NCBI RefSeq assembly: GCF_012933545.1
Contig: NZ_JAADJU010000016.1
Coordinates: 1 to 64,000, forward strand
Length of the DNA: 64,000 bases
Direction: 5' to 3'
Source of the DNA: Rouxiella aceris
GTDB lineage: Bacteria; Pseudomonadota; Gammaproteobacteria; Enterobacterales; Enterobacteriaceae
The notes under the pieces were generated by a model. The model ran no database searches and had not been told where the DNA came from. It worked only from the letters and a program-made list of their open reading frames with translations. This document shows, piece by piece, positions 34,080-44,274 of the stretch (position 1 is its first letter; each line of letters opens with the position of its first letter). A program made the translations under genes and the position numbers.

Positions 34080-34097
34080 GCGGCGGCAAAAAAACTG

Positions 34098-34126
34098 AAA
34101 AAAAAAGCACCTGCAGGAGGTGCTTT
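34098..34126 (-). terminator. livF operon terminator
   Basis: On the minus strand AAGCACCTC-CTGC-AGGTGCTT-type stem followed by nine T, 64 bp after the livF stop and upstream of the ugp Pho region. It isolates ugp from the liv operon. Confidence 0.88.
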
Positions 34127-34189
34127 AGACGACTGAGTGATCAACTCAAAGGCCCCTCGTAGGAGAAGCCTTTCAACAATAACTATCCC

Positions 34190-34891
34190 TTAGCCGCCCA
34201 GATAAGCCGAGCGCACCGCTTCATTGGCCAACAGCGCAGCACCGGTATCTTCCAGCACCACATGACCGTTCTCCAGCACATAGCCACGGTCAGCCAGCTT
34301 CAGCGCCTGGTTGGCGTTCTGCTCTACCAGGAAGATGGTCATCCCCTCTTCACGCAGTTTCTGGATGGTATCGAAAATCTGTTGGATGATAATCGGTGCC
34401 AGGCCCAGAGAGGGCTCATCGAGCAACAGCAAACGCGGCTGGCTCATCAATGCCCGGCCAATGGCCAACATCTGTTGCTCACCGCCCGACATGGTGCCGG
34501 AACGCTGGGCACGTCGCTCTTTCAGCCGCGGGAACAAGGTAAACACTCGCTCCAGACGCTGCTGATACTGCGAGCGTTCGGCAAAGAAGCCGCCCATTGC
34601 CAGATTCTCTTCCACCGTCATGCGAGAAAACACCCGACGCCCTTCGGGAACAATGGCGATATCACCGCGCATAATGCGCGCTGTCGGCCACTGAGTAATA
34701 TCCTGACCCTCGAATACAATGGAACCCGCAGAAGCGCGTGGCTCGCCGCACAGCGACCCCAGCAGCGTGGTTTTACCCGCGCCGTTGGCACCAATCAGCG
34801 TCACTATCTCGCCGTGGTTAATATGCAGACTGACTTCATGCAGTGCCTGAATTTTGCCGTACTGGGCCGATACCTGATTAAATGACAACAT
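34190..34891 (-). CDS. livF: Branched-chain amino acid ABC transporter ATPase LivF
   Basis: One of the two ATPases of the LIV importer for leucine, isoleucine and valine. The 233-aa protein has Walker A GANGAGKTT, signature MSGGEQQML, Walker B LLLLDEPSLGLA. Last gene of livKHMGF, 3 bp after livG. Confidence 0.96.
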   Translation of the reverse strand: MLSFNQVSAQYGKIQALHEVSLHINHGEIVTLIGANGAGKTTLLGSLCGEPRASAGSIVFEGQDITQWPTARIMRGDIAIVPEGRRVFSRMTVEENLAMGGFFAERSQYQQRLERVFTLFPRLKERRAQRSGTMSGGEQQMLAIGRALMSQPRLLLLDEPSLGLAPIIIQQIFDTIQKLREEGMTIFLVEQNANQALKLADRGYVLENGHVVLEDTGAALLANEAVRSAYLGG

Positions 34892-34894
34892 CTG

Positions 34895-35665
34895 TTAGCC
34901 CTCGCCCAAATACGCACGGATCACGTCAGGATTGTTACGGATCTCATGGGGGGTACCCTGTGCCAGCGGTGTTCCCTGATTAACGACATAAATCCGGTCG
35001 GAAATACCCATCACCAGTTTCATATCATGTTCAATCAGCAGCACAGAAACCTGGTGTTGGTTACGCAGCTCGGCAATCAGCTGATTTAGCTCTTCGGTTT
35101 CCCGCGGGTTAAGCCCCGCCGCCGGTTCGTCGAGCATCAATATTTCCGGGCGAGTGACCATACAGCGCACAATCTCCAGACGGCGCTGTTGACCATAGGC
35201 CAGATTGCCCGCCTGACGGTTAGCCAGCTCCAGCAGTCCAACGCGTTCAAGCCATTGCGCAGCGCGATCCAGCGCATCGGCTTCGGCGCGACGAAATCCC
35301 GGTGTTTTAAACAGTCCGGCTAATACTCCGCTTTTCAGGTGCTGATGCTGGGCAACCAGCAAATTCTCGATCACCGTCATTTCGCGGAACAGGCGCACAT
35401 GCTGGAAGGTACGCACTACGCCCATACGGGCAATTTTCTGGCCAGGCAAGCCTTCCAGATGTTGTTCGCGCAGCTTGATGGTGCCCGCACTCGGGCGATA
35501 GAAACCGGTCAGGCAGTTAAAGACCGTGGTTTTGCCTGCGCCGTTTGGCCCAATCAGCGAAACAATCTCTCCCTGGTTAAGCTCCAGCGCGACATTATTT
35601 ACCGCCAGCAGGCCGCCAAAACGCATCGACAGTCCTTCTACGGACAACAAAGATTGCATACTCAT
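34895..35665 (-). CDS. livG: Branched-chain amino acid ABC transporter ATPase LivG
   Basis: Second ATPase of the LIV importer. 256 aa with Walker [22 protein letters not shown] signature and Walker [13 protein letters not shown]. The ATG at 35665 overlaps the livM stop by four bases (ATGA); ATG two codons later matches the E. coli length but lacks the coupling. Confidence 0.96.
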   Translation of the reverse strand: MSMQSLLSVEGLSMRFGGLLAVNNVALELNQGEIVSLIGPNGAGKTTVFNCLTGFYRPSAGTIKLREQHLEGLPGQKIARMGVVRTFQHVRLFREMTVIENLLVAQHQHLKSGVLAGLFKTPGFRRAEADALDRAAQWLERVGLLELANRQAGNLAYGQQRRLEIVRCMVTRPEILMLDEPAAGLNPRETEELNQLIAELRNQHQVSVLLIEHDMKLVMGISDRIYVVNQGTPLAQGTPHEIRNNPDVIRAYLGEG

Positions 35666-36951
35666 GCCTGCTCTCCCTGGTTCGCAGCGTTTTCAGTCGA
35701 GACTTTCAGTTTCAGTTGTGGACGCTTCATCGGCAGCAGCCCTTGTGGACGCCAGATCATCATCAGTACCATCAGGGCACCGAGCAGCAACATGCTGTAC
35801 TCATTGAGATCGCGCATCAGTTCGCGGGACACCACCAGCAAAATGGCCGCCAGGATCACCGCAAACTGCGATCCCATACCGCCCAGGACGACAATCGCCA
35901 GCACAAATGCCGATTCGACAAAGGTGAAAGATTCCGGGCTGACAAACCCCTGGCGCGCCGCAAACAATGTACCGGCAAAACCGGCAAAGGCCGCACTGAT
36001 GGTAAAGGCAGTCAACTTGATGCGCGTTGGATTCAAGCCCAGTGAGCGACAGGCTATTTCGTCTTCGCGCAGGGCTTCCCAGGCGCGGCCCAGTGGCATA
36101 CGCAGCAAACGGTTGATAACAAATAAGGTCAGCAGTACCAGCAGCAAGGCCACCATATACAGGAAAATAATCCTGTCGCTGGGGTCATAACGCAGGCCAA
36201 AGAAGTGGCTAAAGGTATCCCAGCCCCCTTCCCGCGCTGAACGGCTGAACTCGAGGCCAAACAGCGTCGGTTTCGGGATCTGGCTGATACCGTTGGGACC
36301 GCCGGTGAGTTCGGTATTGTTAAGCAGCAGAATACGTACAATCTCGCCAAAACCGAGCGTGACAATCGCCAGATAGTCACCGCGCAAGCGCAGTACCGGG
36401 AACCCCAGCAAGAAGCCAAAAGCGGCAGAGACCAGACCGGCCAGTGGCAGGGCTTCCCAGAAACTGATGCCATAGTAGTGATTGAGCAGCGCATAGGTGT
36501 AGGCACCAATGGCGTAAAAGCCGCCATAACCCAACACCAGCAAACCCGATAATCCCACCACCACGTTCAGGCCCAGGCCGAGCATGATGTAGATCAGCGT
36601 CAGCGTGGCAATATCCACGGTGCCACGGGAAACAATAAACGGCCAGGCGATAGCCACCAGGATCATCGCCAGGGCCAGCCATTTCTGTTTTGGCGTTGAG
36701 CCGTCAAAGCTTGGCAATACCCAGTTTGGTCCGGAAATTTTTCCCAGTCCGCGATGTAACAACGGGCGAAAAAGCTGGAAGACAAAGACGATGGCGCAGC
36801 CGGCAGCAATCCAGTACCAGCGAACGGCGTCGGCACCGTGCACCACCAAATGGGTGCCATCGAGACTGAGTTGCATGCCCATCACAAAGGAGGCAAGCAC
36901 CAGTAACACCAGGGATGAAATCAGTGCATTAAGCAGATTGAGATGTTTCAT
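35662..36951 (-). CDS. livM: Branched-chain amino acid ABC transporter permease LivM
   Basis: Inner-membrane permease of the LIV importer. 429 aa with about ten membrane helices; the conserved [16 protein letters not shown] and [17 protein letters not shown] blocks (the latter the ATPase-docking loop) are clear. It overlaps livH by four bases upstream and livG by four bases downstream. Confidence 0.96.
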   Translation of the reverse strand: MKHLNLLNALISSLVLLVLASFVMGMQLSLDGTHLVVHGADAVRWYWIAAGCAIVFVFQLFRPLLHRGLGKISGPNWVLPSFDGSTPKQKWLALAMILVAIAWPFIVSRGTVDIATLTLIYIMLGLGLNVVVGLSGLLVLGYGGFYAIGAYTYALLNHYYGISFWEALPLAGLVSAAFGFLLGFPVLRLRGDYLAIVTLGFGEIVRILLLNNTELTGGPNGISQIPKPTLFGLEFSRSAREGGWDTFSHFFGLRYDPSDRIIFLYMVALLLVLLTLFVINRLLRMPLGRAWEALREDEIACRSLGLNPTRIKLTAFTISAAFAGFAGTLFAARQGFVSPESFTFVESAFVLAIVVLGGMGSQFAVILAAILLVVSRELMRDLNEYSMLLLGALMVLMMIWRPQGLLPMKRPQLKLKVSTENAANQGEQA

Positions 36952-37874
36952 ACTTTCTCAACCTCCGGACGACCGAGGATACCGGTAGGCAATACCAACA
37001 GCACCACAATCAGCAGCGCAAAGGAAACCACATCTTTATATTCGGTGCTGAGGTAGGCCGAGGTCAGCGCTTCTGCCACGCCCAGGATCAGTCCGCCAAT
37101 CATGGCGCCGGGAATACTGCCGATGCCGCCTAATACTGCCGCAGTAAACGCTTTCATACCGGCCATAAAACCGATATAGGGATTGATTACGCCATAAAAC
37201 TGGCCAAGCAGCACACCCGCCACCGCCGCCATTAGTGCGCCGATCACAAAGGTCAGCGAGATCACCCGGTCAGTACTGATACCCAACAGGCTGGCCATTT
37301 TCAAGTCTTCGGCACAGGCGCGACAGGCGCGGCCCATGCGGGAATAGCGAATAAACAGGGTCAACGCCAACATGGCGATAAAAGTCACAATCCAGATAGT
37401 AAGCTGCATGGTGCTAATGGTGGCGGCAAAACCGTTGGTCTCGGCCAGTTTCCATTGCCCGGTGATCAGGCTCGGTAACGCCAGGTCGCGAGAGCCCTGG
37501 GTCAGGCTGACATAGTTTTGCAGGAAAATTGACATGCCGATGGCGGAAATCAACGCAATCAGACGCTTGGAGTTACGCACTGGCTTATAGGCGACGCGTT
37601 CGATGCTCCAGCCGTAGGCGCTGGAAATAACGATGGCGGCAATAAATCCGGCACCAATCAGCAACCAGCTGGCGTCAATCCCCATCATCATCAGTGCGGC
37701 AATCACGATAAAAGAGACGTAGCTGCCGATCATATACACCTCGCCATGGGCGAAGTTGATCATCCCGATAATGCCGTAAACCATGGTATAGCCGATGGCA
37801 ATCAGCGCATACGTACTGCCTAGCGTTACGCCGTTAAACATCTGCTGTATAAAATAAAGAAACTGCTCTGACAT
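36948..37874 (-). CDS. livH: Branched-chain amino acid ABC transporter permease LivH
   Basis: Second permease of the LIV importer; 308 aa, same as E. coli, with eight or more membrane helices and the block [15 protein letters not shown]. Separated from livK by 186 bp that include a hairpin. Confidence 0.96.
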   Translation of the reverse strand: MSEQFLYFIQQMFNGVTLGSTYALIAIGYTMVYGIIGMINFAHGEVYMIGSYVSFIVIAALMMMGIDASWLLIGAGFIAAIVISSAYGWSIERVAYKPVRNSKRLIALISAIGMSIFLQNYVSLTQGSRDLALPSLITGQWKLAETNGFAATISTMQLTIWIVTFIAMLALTLFIRYSRMGRACRACAEDLKMASLLGISTDRVISLTFVIGALMAAVAGVLLGQFYGVINPYIGFMAGMKAFTAAVLGGIGSIPGAMIGGLILGVAEALTSAYLSTEYKDVVSFALLIVVLLVLPTGILGRPEVEKV

Positions 37875-37944
37875 ACCCTACCCTTGATGCGCAAAAAATG
37901 CGGCCTAAGGCGAGGCGTTACGGGTCTATGCGGCCAGAAACAGA

Positions 37945-37971
37945 CACCCCTCGGGAAGATTCCAAGGGGTG
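37945..37971 (-). other. livK-livH intercistronic hairpin
   Basis: CACCCCT and AGGGGTG pair around a 13-base loop 89 bp after livK. No U-run follows. Probably stabilises or partly separates abundant livK mRNA from the permease genes; inferred from position. Confidence 0.5.
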
Positions 37972-38060
37972 CGCTTACCTCACCAGAGGTCTTTTAATGA
38001 CTTAAGGCATATAACCGCTACGCTGCAAAATGCAGGGATAACAGCTATATAGCGAAACAA

Positions 38061-39173
38061 TTACTTAATTGGTGTTGAGGTGCCGTCGGCATGCCATTGG
38101 AAAACACCAAACTCAAAGCCTTTCAGATCGCCTTTCTGATCCCAGCTCAACGGACCCATTACGGTATCAACAGGGGCTGATTTAAGGTTTTTGGCGATTT
38201 CAGCCGGTTCCATGCTGCCACTGCGGGTCATACCGGTGGTCAGAGCCTGCAAGGCGGCATAGGTGGTCCAGACGAAAGGTCCGGTTGGATCCAGTTTCTT
38301 GGCTTTCAGCTCATTAACGATCGGCAGGTTAGTCGGAACCTGGTCATAACGTTTTGGCAGGGTTACCAGCATGCCTTCAGAGGCGGCGCCGGCAATGTTC
38401 GACAATGAGGAGTTGCCTACGCCTTCAGGTCCCATAAACTTGGCGGTTAAGCCAGCCTGTTTGGCCTGACGCAGAATTTGCCCCATTTCCGGGTAATAGC
38501 CGCCGAAATAAACAAAGTCGACGTTTTCTTTCTTCAGACGGGCCACCAGCGTGGAGAAATCTTTGTCGCCCGCGGTGATGCCTTCAAACATCACCACGTT
38601 GCCGCCGGATTTCTTCAGGCTATCCTGAACCGAACGCGCCAGACCTTCACCATACTGTTGTTTGTCATGGATCACGGCGATGCGCTGCGGCTTGATGGCG
38701 CTCAAAATGTATTTCGCCGCCGTTGGACCCTGATCGGAATCCAGACCAGTGGTACGCATAATCATTTTATAACCACGAGTGGTCAGATCGGCGTTGGTGG
38801 CAGCCGGAGTGATCATCAACACGCCTTCGTCTTCATAAATATCAGAAGCCGGTTGGGTTGAAGAAGAACACAGGTGACCGATAACGTAATGGATACCGTC
38901 GTTGATCACTTTGTTGGCGACGGCAACCGCCTGTTTTGGATCGCAAGCGTCGTCATATTCGACGCCGACCAGTTTGTCGCCTTTGATGCCGCCTTTGGCG
39001 TTGATATCGGCAATCGCCTGTTTGGCTCCGGTAAATTCCATATCGCCGTATTGGGCAACCGGTCCGGACATGGCACCGACAATGGCAATTTTAATGTCTT
39101 TCGCCATTGCTGAATGGCCCATTGCCAAGGCAACGCAGCCTGCCAACCAGATCTTACCCTTCGTTAATTTCAT
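38061..39173 (-). CDS. livK: Branched-chain amino acid binding protein LivK
   Basis: Periplasmic binding protein for leucine (and probably other branched-chain amino acids). The 370-aa protein has a signal peptide ([24 protein letters not shown]) and the family blocks [49 protein letters not shown] and [10 protein letters not shown]. In E. coli there are two (livJ and livK flanking panM); only this one is in the window. Confidence 0.93.
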   Translation of the reverse strand: MKLTKGKIWLAGCVALAMGHSAMAKDIKIAIVGAMSGPVAQYGDMEFTGAKQAIADINAKGGIKGDKLVGVEYDDACDPKQAVAVANKVINDGIHYVIGHLCSSSTQPASDIYEDEGVLMITPAATNADLTTRGYKMIMRTTGLDSDQGPTAAKYILSAIKPQRIAVIHDKQQYGEGLARSVQDSLKKSGGNVVMFEGITAGDKDFSTLVARLKKENVDFVYFGGYYPEMGQILRQAKQAGLTAKFMGPEGVGNSSLSNIAGAASEGMLVTLPKRYDQVPTNLPIVNELKAKKLDPTGPFVWTTYAALQALTTGMTRSGSMEPAEIAKNLKSAPVDTVMGPLSWDQKGDLKGFEFGVFQWHADGTSTPIK

Positions 39174-39593
39174 CCTGACTACCCCGTCTTATCGATTGAT
39201 GATGATGTGCTGTTGGATTTTGACGCCTGCTTAAAACATGGTCACTTTTCGTTTTCACTATAAGTTAGAATGAGTTAGCGGCTTATTTTGTCTTATTTTT
39301 AAATAAGAGCTTATTTATCACGTTATTAAACAGGAATATTCCTCTGCAAATCAAATCGCCGATGCCGAAACAAGAGGTGTAAACAGAATTTTATTTGGGT
39401 GAATACGCGGCAAAAACGCCAACTATCAGCCGTTAAAACTGCTTAATTTTGATTAAGCCACCGTTTGTCTTTTATACGGCGATCGAAAAAATATTTTCAA
39501 CCTGTTACTGTACAAAAAAAGTTACGCCCCGAAATTACTGCGATCCGGTACACTGTTTTCTGCCCTTTTTTCTTCGTGATTTTTTCTTCAACC
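39174..39593. other. livK-panM divergent intergenic region
   Basis: 420 bp with no supported gene. It is AT-rich, especially at 39280-39350, and holds dyads such as GCTTAA-N6-TTAAGC (39441-39458) and AGGAATATTCCT (39331-39342). This would suit Lrp-type control of livK, known in E. coli, but no site is certain. Confidence 0.5.
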
Positions 39594-39986
39594 ATGAAAT
39601 TAACCATAGTAAAACTCAGTAGCCTTAGCGCGCAGGATCTCAGTGATTTGGCAAAAATCTGGCCGCAGCAGCAGGCAGCGGACTGGCAACGCTGGATCAA
39701 TGAGCAAGGGATGATTTTTGCCGCACGTTTTAACGACCGGCTGTTGGCGGCAGTCAAAGTGTCGGTTAACGCCACTCAGGGAACGCTGAGTGATTTAACC
39801 GTGCGCGAGGTGACCCGCCGTCGTGGCGTCGGGCTGTATCTGTTGGAAGATCTGCAGCAGCAACTGCCGGAGATAAGCCACTGGTCAATGGATGCCAGCA
39901 GCGAAGAGAGTGTGCTGCACGCCTTTATGCAGGCCTGCGGTTTTCATCTGACTGCCGGACAGTGGTTAAAAACTCGCCCTTCGTAG
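39594..39986 (+). CDS. panM: PanD maturation factor PanM (PanZ)
   Basis: GNAT-fold protein that promotes self-cleavage of the aspartate decarboxylase PanD and, with CoA, inhibits it, giving feedback in pantothenate synthesis. The 130-aa protein begins MKLTIVKLSS as in E. coli and has the CoA-binding REVTRRRGVGLYLLE. The ribosome site is weak (CTTCAACC). An in-frame extension to 39465 lacks homology. The gene's location between liv genes and rpoH matches E. coli. Confidence 0.9.
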   Translation: MKLTIVKLSSLSAQDLSDLAKIWPQQQAADWQRWINEQGMIFAARFNDRLLAAVKVSVNATQGTLSDLTVREVTRRRGVGLYLLEDLQQQLPEISHWSMDASSEESVLHAFMQACGFHLTAGQWLKTRPS

Positions 39987-39996
39987 ATTGCAGGTA

Positions 39997-40023
39997 TAAA
40001 AAAAGCGACCCTGGAGGTCGCTT
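39997..40023 (-). terminator. Distal rpoH terminator (left copy of duplicated hairpin)
   Basis: Stem AAGCGACC / GGTCGCTT around five bases; read on the rpoH strand it ends in seven T. The 21-bp hairpin (40003-40023) is repeated exactly at 40155-40175. Confidence 0.88.
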
Positions 40024-40154
40024 GAGTTTGATGACAAAGTGGTTTTGAAGATCGAGATACCCGGGCATAGCACACCTAGGGGCGCTCCGGCGGGCAAGCC
40101 CGCTACGACCCCAACGGTGTACTCTCCCTAAAAATGAGCTTTGTCAGCAGTCTG
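40024..40154 (-). mobile_element. 131-bp terminator-inserted MITE, copy 3 (reverse orientation)
   Basis: The reverse complement of this stretch begins CAGACTGCTGACAAAG and differs from copy 2 at three of 131 positions. It splits the bidirectional terminator between convergent panM and rpoH, with a perfect 21-bp hairpin duplication on each side. Found in both orientations relative to the other copies, so it behaves as an inserted element rather than part of a tandem or gene duplication. Confidence 0.92.
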
Positions 40155-40179
40155 AAGCGACCCTGGAGGTCGCTTTTTT
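40155..40179 (+). terminator. Distal panM terminator (right copy of duplicated hairpin)
   Basis: Exact copy of the 21-bp hairpin at 40003-40023, followed by T residues on the plus strand. For rpoH it is the proximal hairpin, whose U-tract is replaced by the element end CAGACTG. Confidence 0.88.
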
Positions 40180-40196
40180 CGCTTTACGCCAATACG

Positions 40197-41054
40197 TTAG
40201 GCTTCAATAGCCAGGCGCAGTTTTTTCATGGCGTTCTTTTCTAGCTGACGCACACGTTCTGCGGATACGCCGTACTTGTCGGCCAGCTCTTGCAAGGTCG
40301 ACTTGTTATCGTCGTCAAGCCAGCGAGCGCGGATAATATCCTGGCTGCGTTCGTCAAGGCCTTCCATTGCAAAGGTCAGTTTGTCTGCCGCGCTATGCTC
40401 CCAGTTGTCTTCTTCGATGCTTTCGGCGAAGTCGGAGCTTTTATCCTGCAAATAGAGCATTGGCGCCATTGCCTGACCGTCACGCGGTTCATCGTCCGGC
40501 GTTGGGTCAAAGGTCATGTCCTGGGCCGCCATGCGCGATTCCATTTCCAGAACATCTTTGCTGGTTACTCCCAGCTCGCGGGCAACGTGCTCGACTTCTT
40601 CGTGGCTAAACCAACCCAGACGCTGTTTGTTTTTGCGCAGGTTAAAGAACAACTTGCGTTGTGCCTTGGTGGTGGCCACTTTCACAATACGCCAGTTACG
40701 CAGGACGTATTCGTGGATTTCTGCCTTGATCCAATGCACAGCAAAGGAAACCAGACGGACACCGACCTCAGGATTAAAACGGCGAACCGCTTTCATCAGG
40801 CCGATATTGCCTTCCTGGATAAGGTCTGCCTGCGGCAGGCCGTAACCGGAATAGTTACGGGCGATATGAGCAACAAAGCGCAGGTGAGACAGGATAAGCT
40901 GCTTAGCGGCATCCAGGTCGCCCTCGTAATGCAGCCGTTCAGCCAGTGCCCGTTCTTCCTCTGCGGTGAGCATAGGATAGGCATTGGCGGCCCGTACATA
41001 GGCTTCCAGGCTACCTTGGGGAACTAAAGCTAAAGTTCGCATTTCTTTGGTCAT
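40197..41054 (-). CDS. rpoH: RNA polymerase heat-shock sigma factor RpoH (sigma 32)
   Basis: Directs RNA polymerase to heat-shock promoters; controlled by DnaK/GroEL and FtsH degradation. The 285-aa sigma-70-family protein has region 2 ([37 protein letters not shown]), the RpoH box around [17 protein letters not shown], and region 4.2 ([20 protein letters not shown]). The leader GAGAGGCTTTGA before ATG equals E. coli. Preceded by a sigma-E promoter and followed by a terminator split by the 131-bp element. Confidence 0.97.
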   Translation of the reverse strand: MTKEMRTLALVPQGSLEAYVRAANAYPMLTAEEERALAERLHYEGDLDAAKQLILSHLRFVAHIARNYSGYGLPQADLIQEGNIGLMKAVRRFNPEVGVRLVSFAVHWIKAEIHEYVLRNWRIVKVATTKAQRKLFFNLRKNKQRLGWFSHEEVEHVARELGVTSKDVLEMESRMAAQDMTFDPTPDDEPRDGQAMAPMLYLQDKSSDFAESIEEDNWEHSAADKLTFAMEGLDERSQDIIRARWLDDDNKSTLQELADKYGVSAERVRQLEKNAMKKLRLAIEA

Positions 41055-41080
41055 TCAAAGCCTCTCATAACATAAAGTAA
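40830..41080 (-). promoter_or_regulatory. rpoH mRNA thermosensor region
   Basis: In E. coli, pairing of the start region with codons up to about +200 represses rpoH translation at low temperature. The leader and the early codons (GCGAACTTTAGCTTTAG around 41040-41020) are close to the E. coli sequence, so the switch is probably conserved. Boundaries are approximate and the fold was not computed. Confidence 0.5.
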
Positions 41081-41355
41081 GAAGGTGGTTCACTTTCTCA
41101 CTTGAAGCCCAGCCACCAGGGCTGCAACTTCAATTACTCGGTTATTTTTAACGCTGTCATGGAATGCATACCATGCTACAGCGTAGAACCTATCACATTG
41201 GCTGCTGATTCGACCCTGAAACTCACTCAAAGTTCATTCATTAGCGCCTTGCGGGCTAATGACTGTATGCGAAGTTCAGGGGGAATGATTGGGAAATTGT
41301 GCTCACCCTCGTAGCACAACCCACAGCTACAAGGGAAGAGTATACCAAAAAATTA
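41055..41355. other. ftsX-rpoH intergenic promoter region
   Basis: 301 bp without a gene. It contains the sigma-E promoter listed separately, a TTGTGCT / AGCACAA hairpin (near 41299-41322) that may end the ftsYEX transcript, a CATTAGC / GCTAATG dyad near 41239-41262, and a TGTGATAGGTTCTACGCT half-site that could bind CRP. Confidence 0.55.
41209..41235 (-). promoter_or_regulatory. Sigma-E dependent promoter of rpoH (P3-like)
   Basis: On the minus strand GAACTT (41235-41230), a 16-bp spacer and TCGAA (41213-41209). E. coli rpoH P3 has GAACTT-N16-TCTGA, with the same spacing. It would let envelope/heat stress raise rpoH transcription at high temperature. Confidence 0.72.
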
Positions 41356-42336
41356 TTACTGTGGTGTAAATCGACGTAAATGTTGCACGGTTGCTAACCA
41401 GGCGGCGATCCAACCGATCATTGCCGAGATCAATAACAGCAGCAAACTTTCGTCCCACGCCAGACCATGGATATCAAAGGTAGTGCCAAATACCGATGCC
41501 ACCTGGGTCACCACCGCCTCCAGCCGGAACACCAGCACTTCTGACAGGATCAACGACAAGAAGGCCCCACAAAAGCCCAGCATCGCGCCACCATTGAGGA
41601 ATGGCCGTAAAATAAAGCCGTCGGTGGCACCGATCAGTTTCATAACATTAATGGTATCGCGGCGACTAAAAATGCTCAGCCGCACGCTGTTACCGATCAC
41701 CAGGAACACCGCCACCACCATTAGCAGCCCGATCAGCGCAGCAATCTGCCCGACCAGCCCGGTAAGGGCCGCCAGCCGTGCAAACCAGCTGTCATCCATA
41801 CGCACTTCGTTCACCCCCTGCACCGCCGCCACGCGGTCGCGCAGGCTATTGAGGGTTTTGGCATCCTGGAAATTCATTTTCGGGGTGATAATCGCCACCG
41901 CCGGCAATGGATTTTGCTCAAGCATATCCATGGCACCGCCAAATCCCGACCAGTTGCGGAATTCGCCCATTGCTTCGGCGCGAGAGAGGTAGTTGACTTT
42001 ATCAACCCCGGCTTCGGCTTTCAGGGATTTCACCACGTTTTCTGCGGCATCATCATCCAGTGACTTATCGAGATAGACCGTAAGCTGCGGAGTTGGGTAC
42101 CACTGTTCGGCAGCCTGACTGACGTTTTTCCATACCAGATAACAGACGCTAGGCAAAGTCAGCGAGATGGCAATCACCATAATGGTCAACAGCGTGGCCA
42201 AGGGTTGACGCAGCATATCCTGCACCGCGTTATCCCAGGCATAACGCCACTGTTCGCGCCATCCGCCCTGCAATGCCTTACTCTTCGACATTCGTGCGCT
42301 TTTCGCCGTTCTGGCCGGGTGCGGGCTATTCGCCAT
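41356..42336 (-). CDS. ftsX: Cell division protein FtsX
   Basis: Membrane partner of FtsE in the divisome; activates septal peptidoglycan hydrolases through EnvC. The 326-aa protein has four membrane helices, a periplasmic domain (about residues 75-195) and [33 protein letters not shown] place the start at 42336: GGAGG lies 8 bases upstream and the gene overlaps ftsE by 11 bp, as in E. coli. The cytoplasmic N-terminus is shorter than in E. coli (352 aa). Confidence 0.95.
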   Translation of the reverse strand: MANSPHPARTAKSARMSKSKALQGGWREQWRYAWDNAVQDMLRQPLATLLTIMVIAISLTLPSVCYLVWKNVSQAAEQWYPTPQLTVYLDKSLDDDAAENVVKSLKAEAGVDKVNYLSRAEAMGEFRNWSGFGGAMDMLEQNPLPAVAIITPKMNFQDAKTLNSLRDRVAAVQGVNEVRMDDSWFARLAALTGLVGQIAALIGLLMVVAVFLVIGNSVRLSIFSRRDTINVMKLIGATDGFILRPFLNGGAMLGFCGAFLSLILSEVLVFRLEAVVTQVASVFGTTFDIHGLAWDESLLLLLISAMIGWIAAWLATVQHLRRFTPQ

Positions 42337-42997
42337 AGTAGGCACCTCCGGCGATCCTGCCCTGACTCAAGGTCATCATGCGATAACGACGACTGGCTAT
42401 CAGCGCCATATCATGCGTTGCCATCAAGACGGTAACACCGACACGGTTAAACTCTTCAAACAAACGCAAAATCCCCTCCGACAGCACTTCGTCCAGATTT
42501 CCAGTAGGTTCATCTGCCAGCAGCACCGCGGGTTTGTTGACCACGGCGCGGGCAATACCGACACGCTGCTGTTCACCACCGGACAGCTGAATAGGGAAAT
42601 TTTTGGCCTTATCCAGCAAGCCGACTTTATCCAGCGCCGCCGACACGCGACGGCGAATATCTTCGCTGCTGGCACCGGCAATCACCAACGGCATGGCAAC
42701 ATTGTCGTAAACCGTGCGATCGAGCAGCAAATGGTGATCCTGAAAGATCATGCCGATCTGGCGCCGCAAAAACGGCACCTCACTGTTTTTAAGACGACTG
42801 ATATCATGACCGCCAAAAAATATATGCCCGGCACTCGGGCGTTCAATACCGCAGATCAATTTCAACAGGGTACTTTTACCGGCACCAGAGTGACCGGTCA
42901 GAAAGGCCATCTCGCCCTGCTGAATATGGAAATCGACACCTTGTAACGCCTGTCGTCCGCCTAGATAAGCTTTACTGACCTGTTCAAAGCGAATCAT
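42326..42997 (-). CDS. ftsE: Cell division ATP-binding protein FtsE
   Basis: ATPase of the FtsEX complex at the septum. 223 aa with Walker [12 protein letters not shown], signature LSGGEQQRV, Walker [13 protein letters not shown]. Five bp after ftsY; overlaps ftsX. Confidence 0.96.
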   Translation of the reverse strand: MIRFEQVSKAYLGGRQALQGVDFHIQQGEMAFLTGHSGAGKSTLLKLICGIERPSAGHIFFGGHDISRLKNSEVPFLRRQIGMIFQDHHLLLDRTVYDNVAMPLVIAGASSEDIRRRVSAALDKVGLLDKAKNFPIQLSGGEQQRVGIARAVVNKPAVLLADEPTGNLDEVLSEGILRLFEEFNRVGVTVLMATHDMALIASRRYRMMTLSQGRIAGGAYYGE

Positions 42998-43002
42998 CCG
43001 TA

Positions 43003-44274
43003 TTAATCCTCTCGGGCAAAAAGTGCCTCAATAAAATCGTCAGCCTTAAACGGCCTTAAATCTTCAATCCCCTCACCCACGCCGATATAGCGGATAGGGA
43101 TACTAAACTGGTCGGCGATGGCAAAAATCACCCCGCCCTTGGCGGTACCATCGAGTTTGGTCAAGGTAATGCCGGTCAAACCTACCGCCTCATCAAACAG
43201 TTTGGCCTGACTGACGGCGTTCTGGCCGGTGCTGGCATCCAGCGTCAGCATAACCTCATGGGGGGCGTCTTCGTCCAGTTTTTTCATGACCCGGACAATC
43301 TTCTTCAGCTCTTCCATCAGGTGCGCTTTATTCTGCAAACGCCCTGCCGTATCGGCGATCAATACGTCGACCTTACGAGATTTGGCCGCCTGAATGGCAT
43401 CAAAAATCACCGAGGCGGAGTCTGCGCCAGTATGCTGGGCGATAACCGGAATGTTATTGCGCTGACCCCAAACCTGCAACTGCTCCACCGCCGCAGCACG
43501 GAAGGTATCTCCCGCGGCCAGCATCACCGACTTGCCTTCAGCCTGGAACTGACGCGCCAGTTTGCCGATGGTGGTAGTTTTCCCCACGCCATTGACGCCA
43601 ACCATAAGAATGACATACGGGGTTTTGCCGCTGACATCCAGTGGCTTCTCCACTTTGGTCAATATTTCGGACATTTCTTCCTTCAGCTTGCTGTACAGCG
43701 CTTCCGCATCTTTTAGCTGTTTGCGGCTGGCGTGTTCGGTCAGCGAAGTAATGATTTTACGGGTGGTTTCCACACCGACGTCGGCAATAAGCAGTTGCTC
43801 TTCCAGTTCATCAAACAGATCGTCGTCAATTTTCTTGCCGCGGAACAGGCCAATAAAGCCCGATCCCAGATTCTGTCTGGTTTTGACCAGACTGCGTTTA
43901 AGCCGGGCAAAGAAGCCCTCTTTGCTGGGACGTTCCTGTTCGACCTGAGTGACGATCAACGGTTCCAGGGCTACCGGCAGCGGTTGCTGCACCTCGATTT
44001 CCGGTTCTGCGGGCAACTCAGCCTGCTGCTCGGCGACCTGCTCGGTAACACGGACAATGTCCTGCGCCAATGACTGGGCAGCCTGTTCAGGCGCGATCGC
44101 TTCGGCATCCGACGTGGCCGTCAGCGCCTCGTCAGCCAGGATATCTGCCGATTCTGCCGGTTCTTCAGCAGGTACTTCAGATTGCGCAATAGGTTCCACT
44201 TCTTGTGGCTGTTCGTCTTCCTTGCGGCCACGGCCAAACCAGGATAGAAAACCGCGTTTTTTCTCTTTTGCCAT
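43003..44274 (-). CDS. ftsY: Signal recognition particle receptor FtsY
   Basis: Membrane-associated GTPase that receives SRP-bound ribosomes for SecYEG insertion. The 423-aa protein has a variable acidic A domain (to about residue 125), then the NG domain with GVNGVGKTTTIGKLA (G1), LAAGDTFRAAAVEQL, DTAGRLQNKAHLMEEL (G3) and TKLDGTAKGG (G4). It is shorter than E. coli FtsY (497 aa), the difference lying in the A domain. First gene of ftsYEX. Confidence 0.96.
   Translation of the reverse strand: MAKEKKRGFLSWFGRGRKEDEQPQEVEPIAQSEVPAEEPAESADILADEALTATSDAEAIAPEQAAQSLAQDIVRVTEQVAEQQAELPAEPEIEVQQPLPVALEPLIVTQVEQERPSKEGFFARLKRSLVKTRQNLGSGFIGLFRGKKIDDDLFDELEEQLLIADVGVETTRKIITSLTEHASRKQLKDAEALYSKLKEEMSEILTKVEKPLDVSGKTPYVILMVGVNGVGKTTTIGKLARQFQAEGKSVMLAAGDTFRAAAVEQLQVWGQRNNIPVIAQHTGADSASVIFDAIQAAKSRKVDVLIADTAGRLQNKAHLMEELKKIVRVMKKLDEDAPHEVMLTLDASTGQNAVSQAKLFDEAVGLTGITLTKLDGTAKGGVIFAIADQFSIPIRYIGVGEGIEDLRPFKADDFIEALFARED

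Noticed and set aside
33949-34110. Long N-terminal extension of UgpB
   Set aside because: The upstream in-frame sequence contains the Pho boxes and promoter; the start at 33948 has a good ribosome site and gives a normal signal peptide.
39465-39593. 43-residue N-terminal extension of PanM
   Set aside because: No homology, hydrophobic junk-like composition, and the homologous start is at 39594.
19882-40175. The three repeats as ERIC sequences or a CRISPR array
   Set aside because: Length is near ERIC (127 bp) but the sequence does not match the ERIC consensus I know; copies are 9-12 kb apart in separate terminators, not an array.
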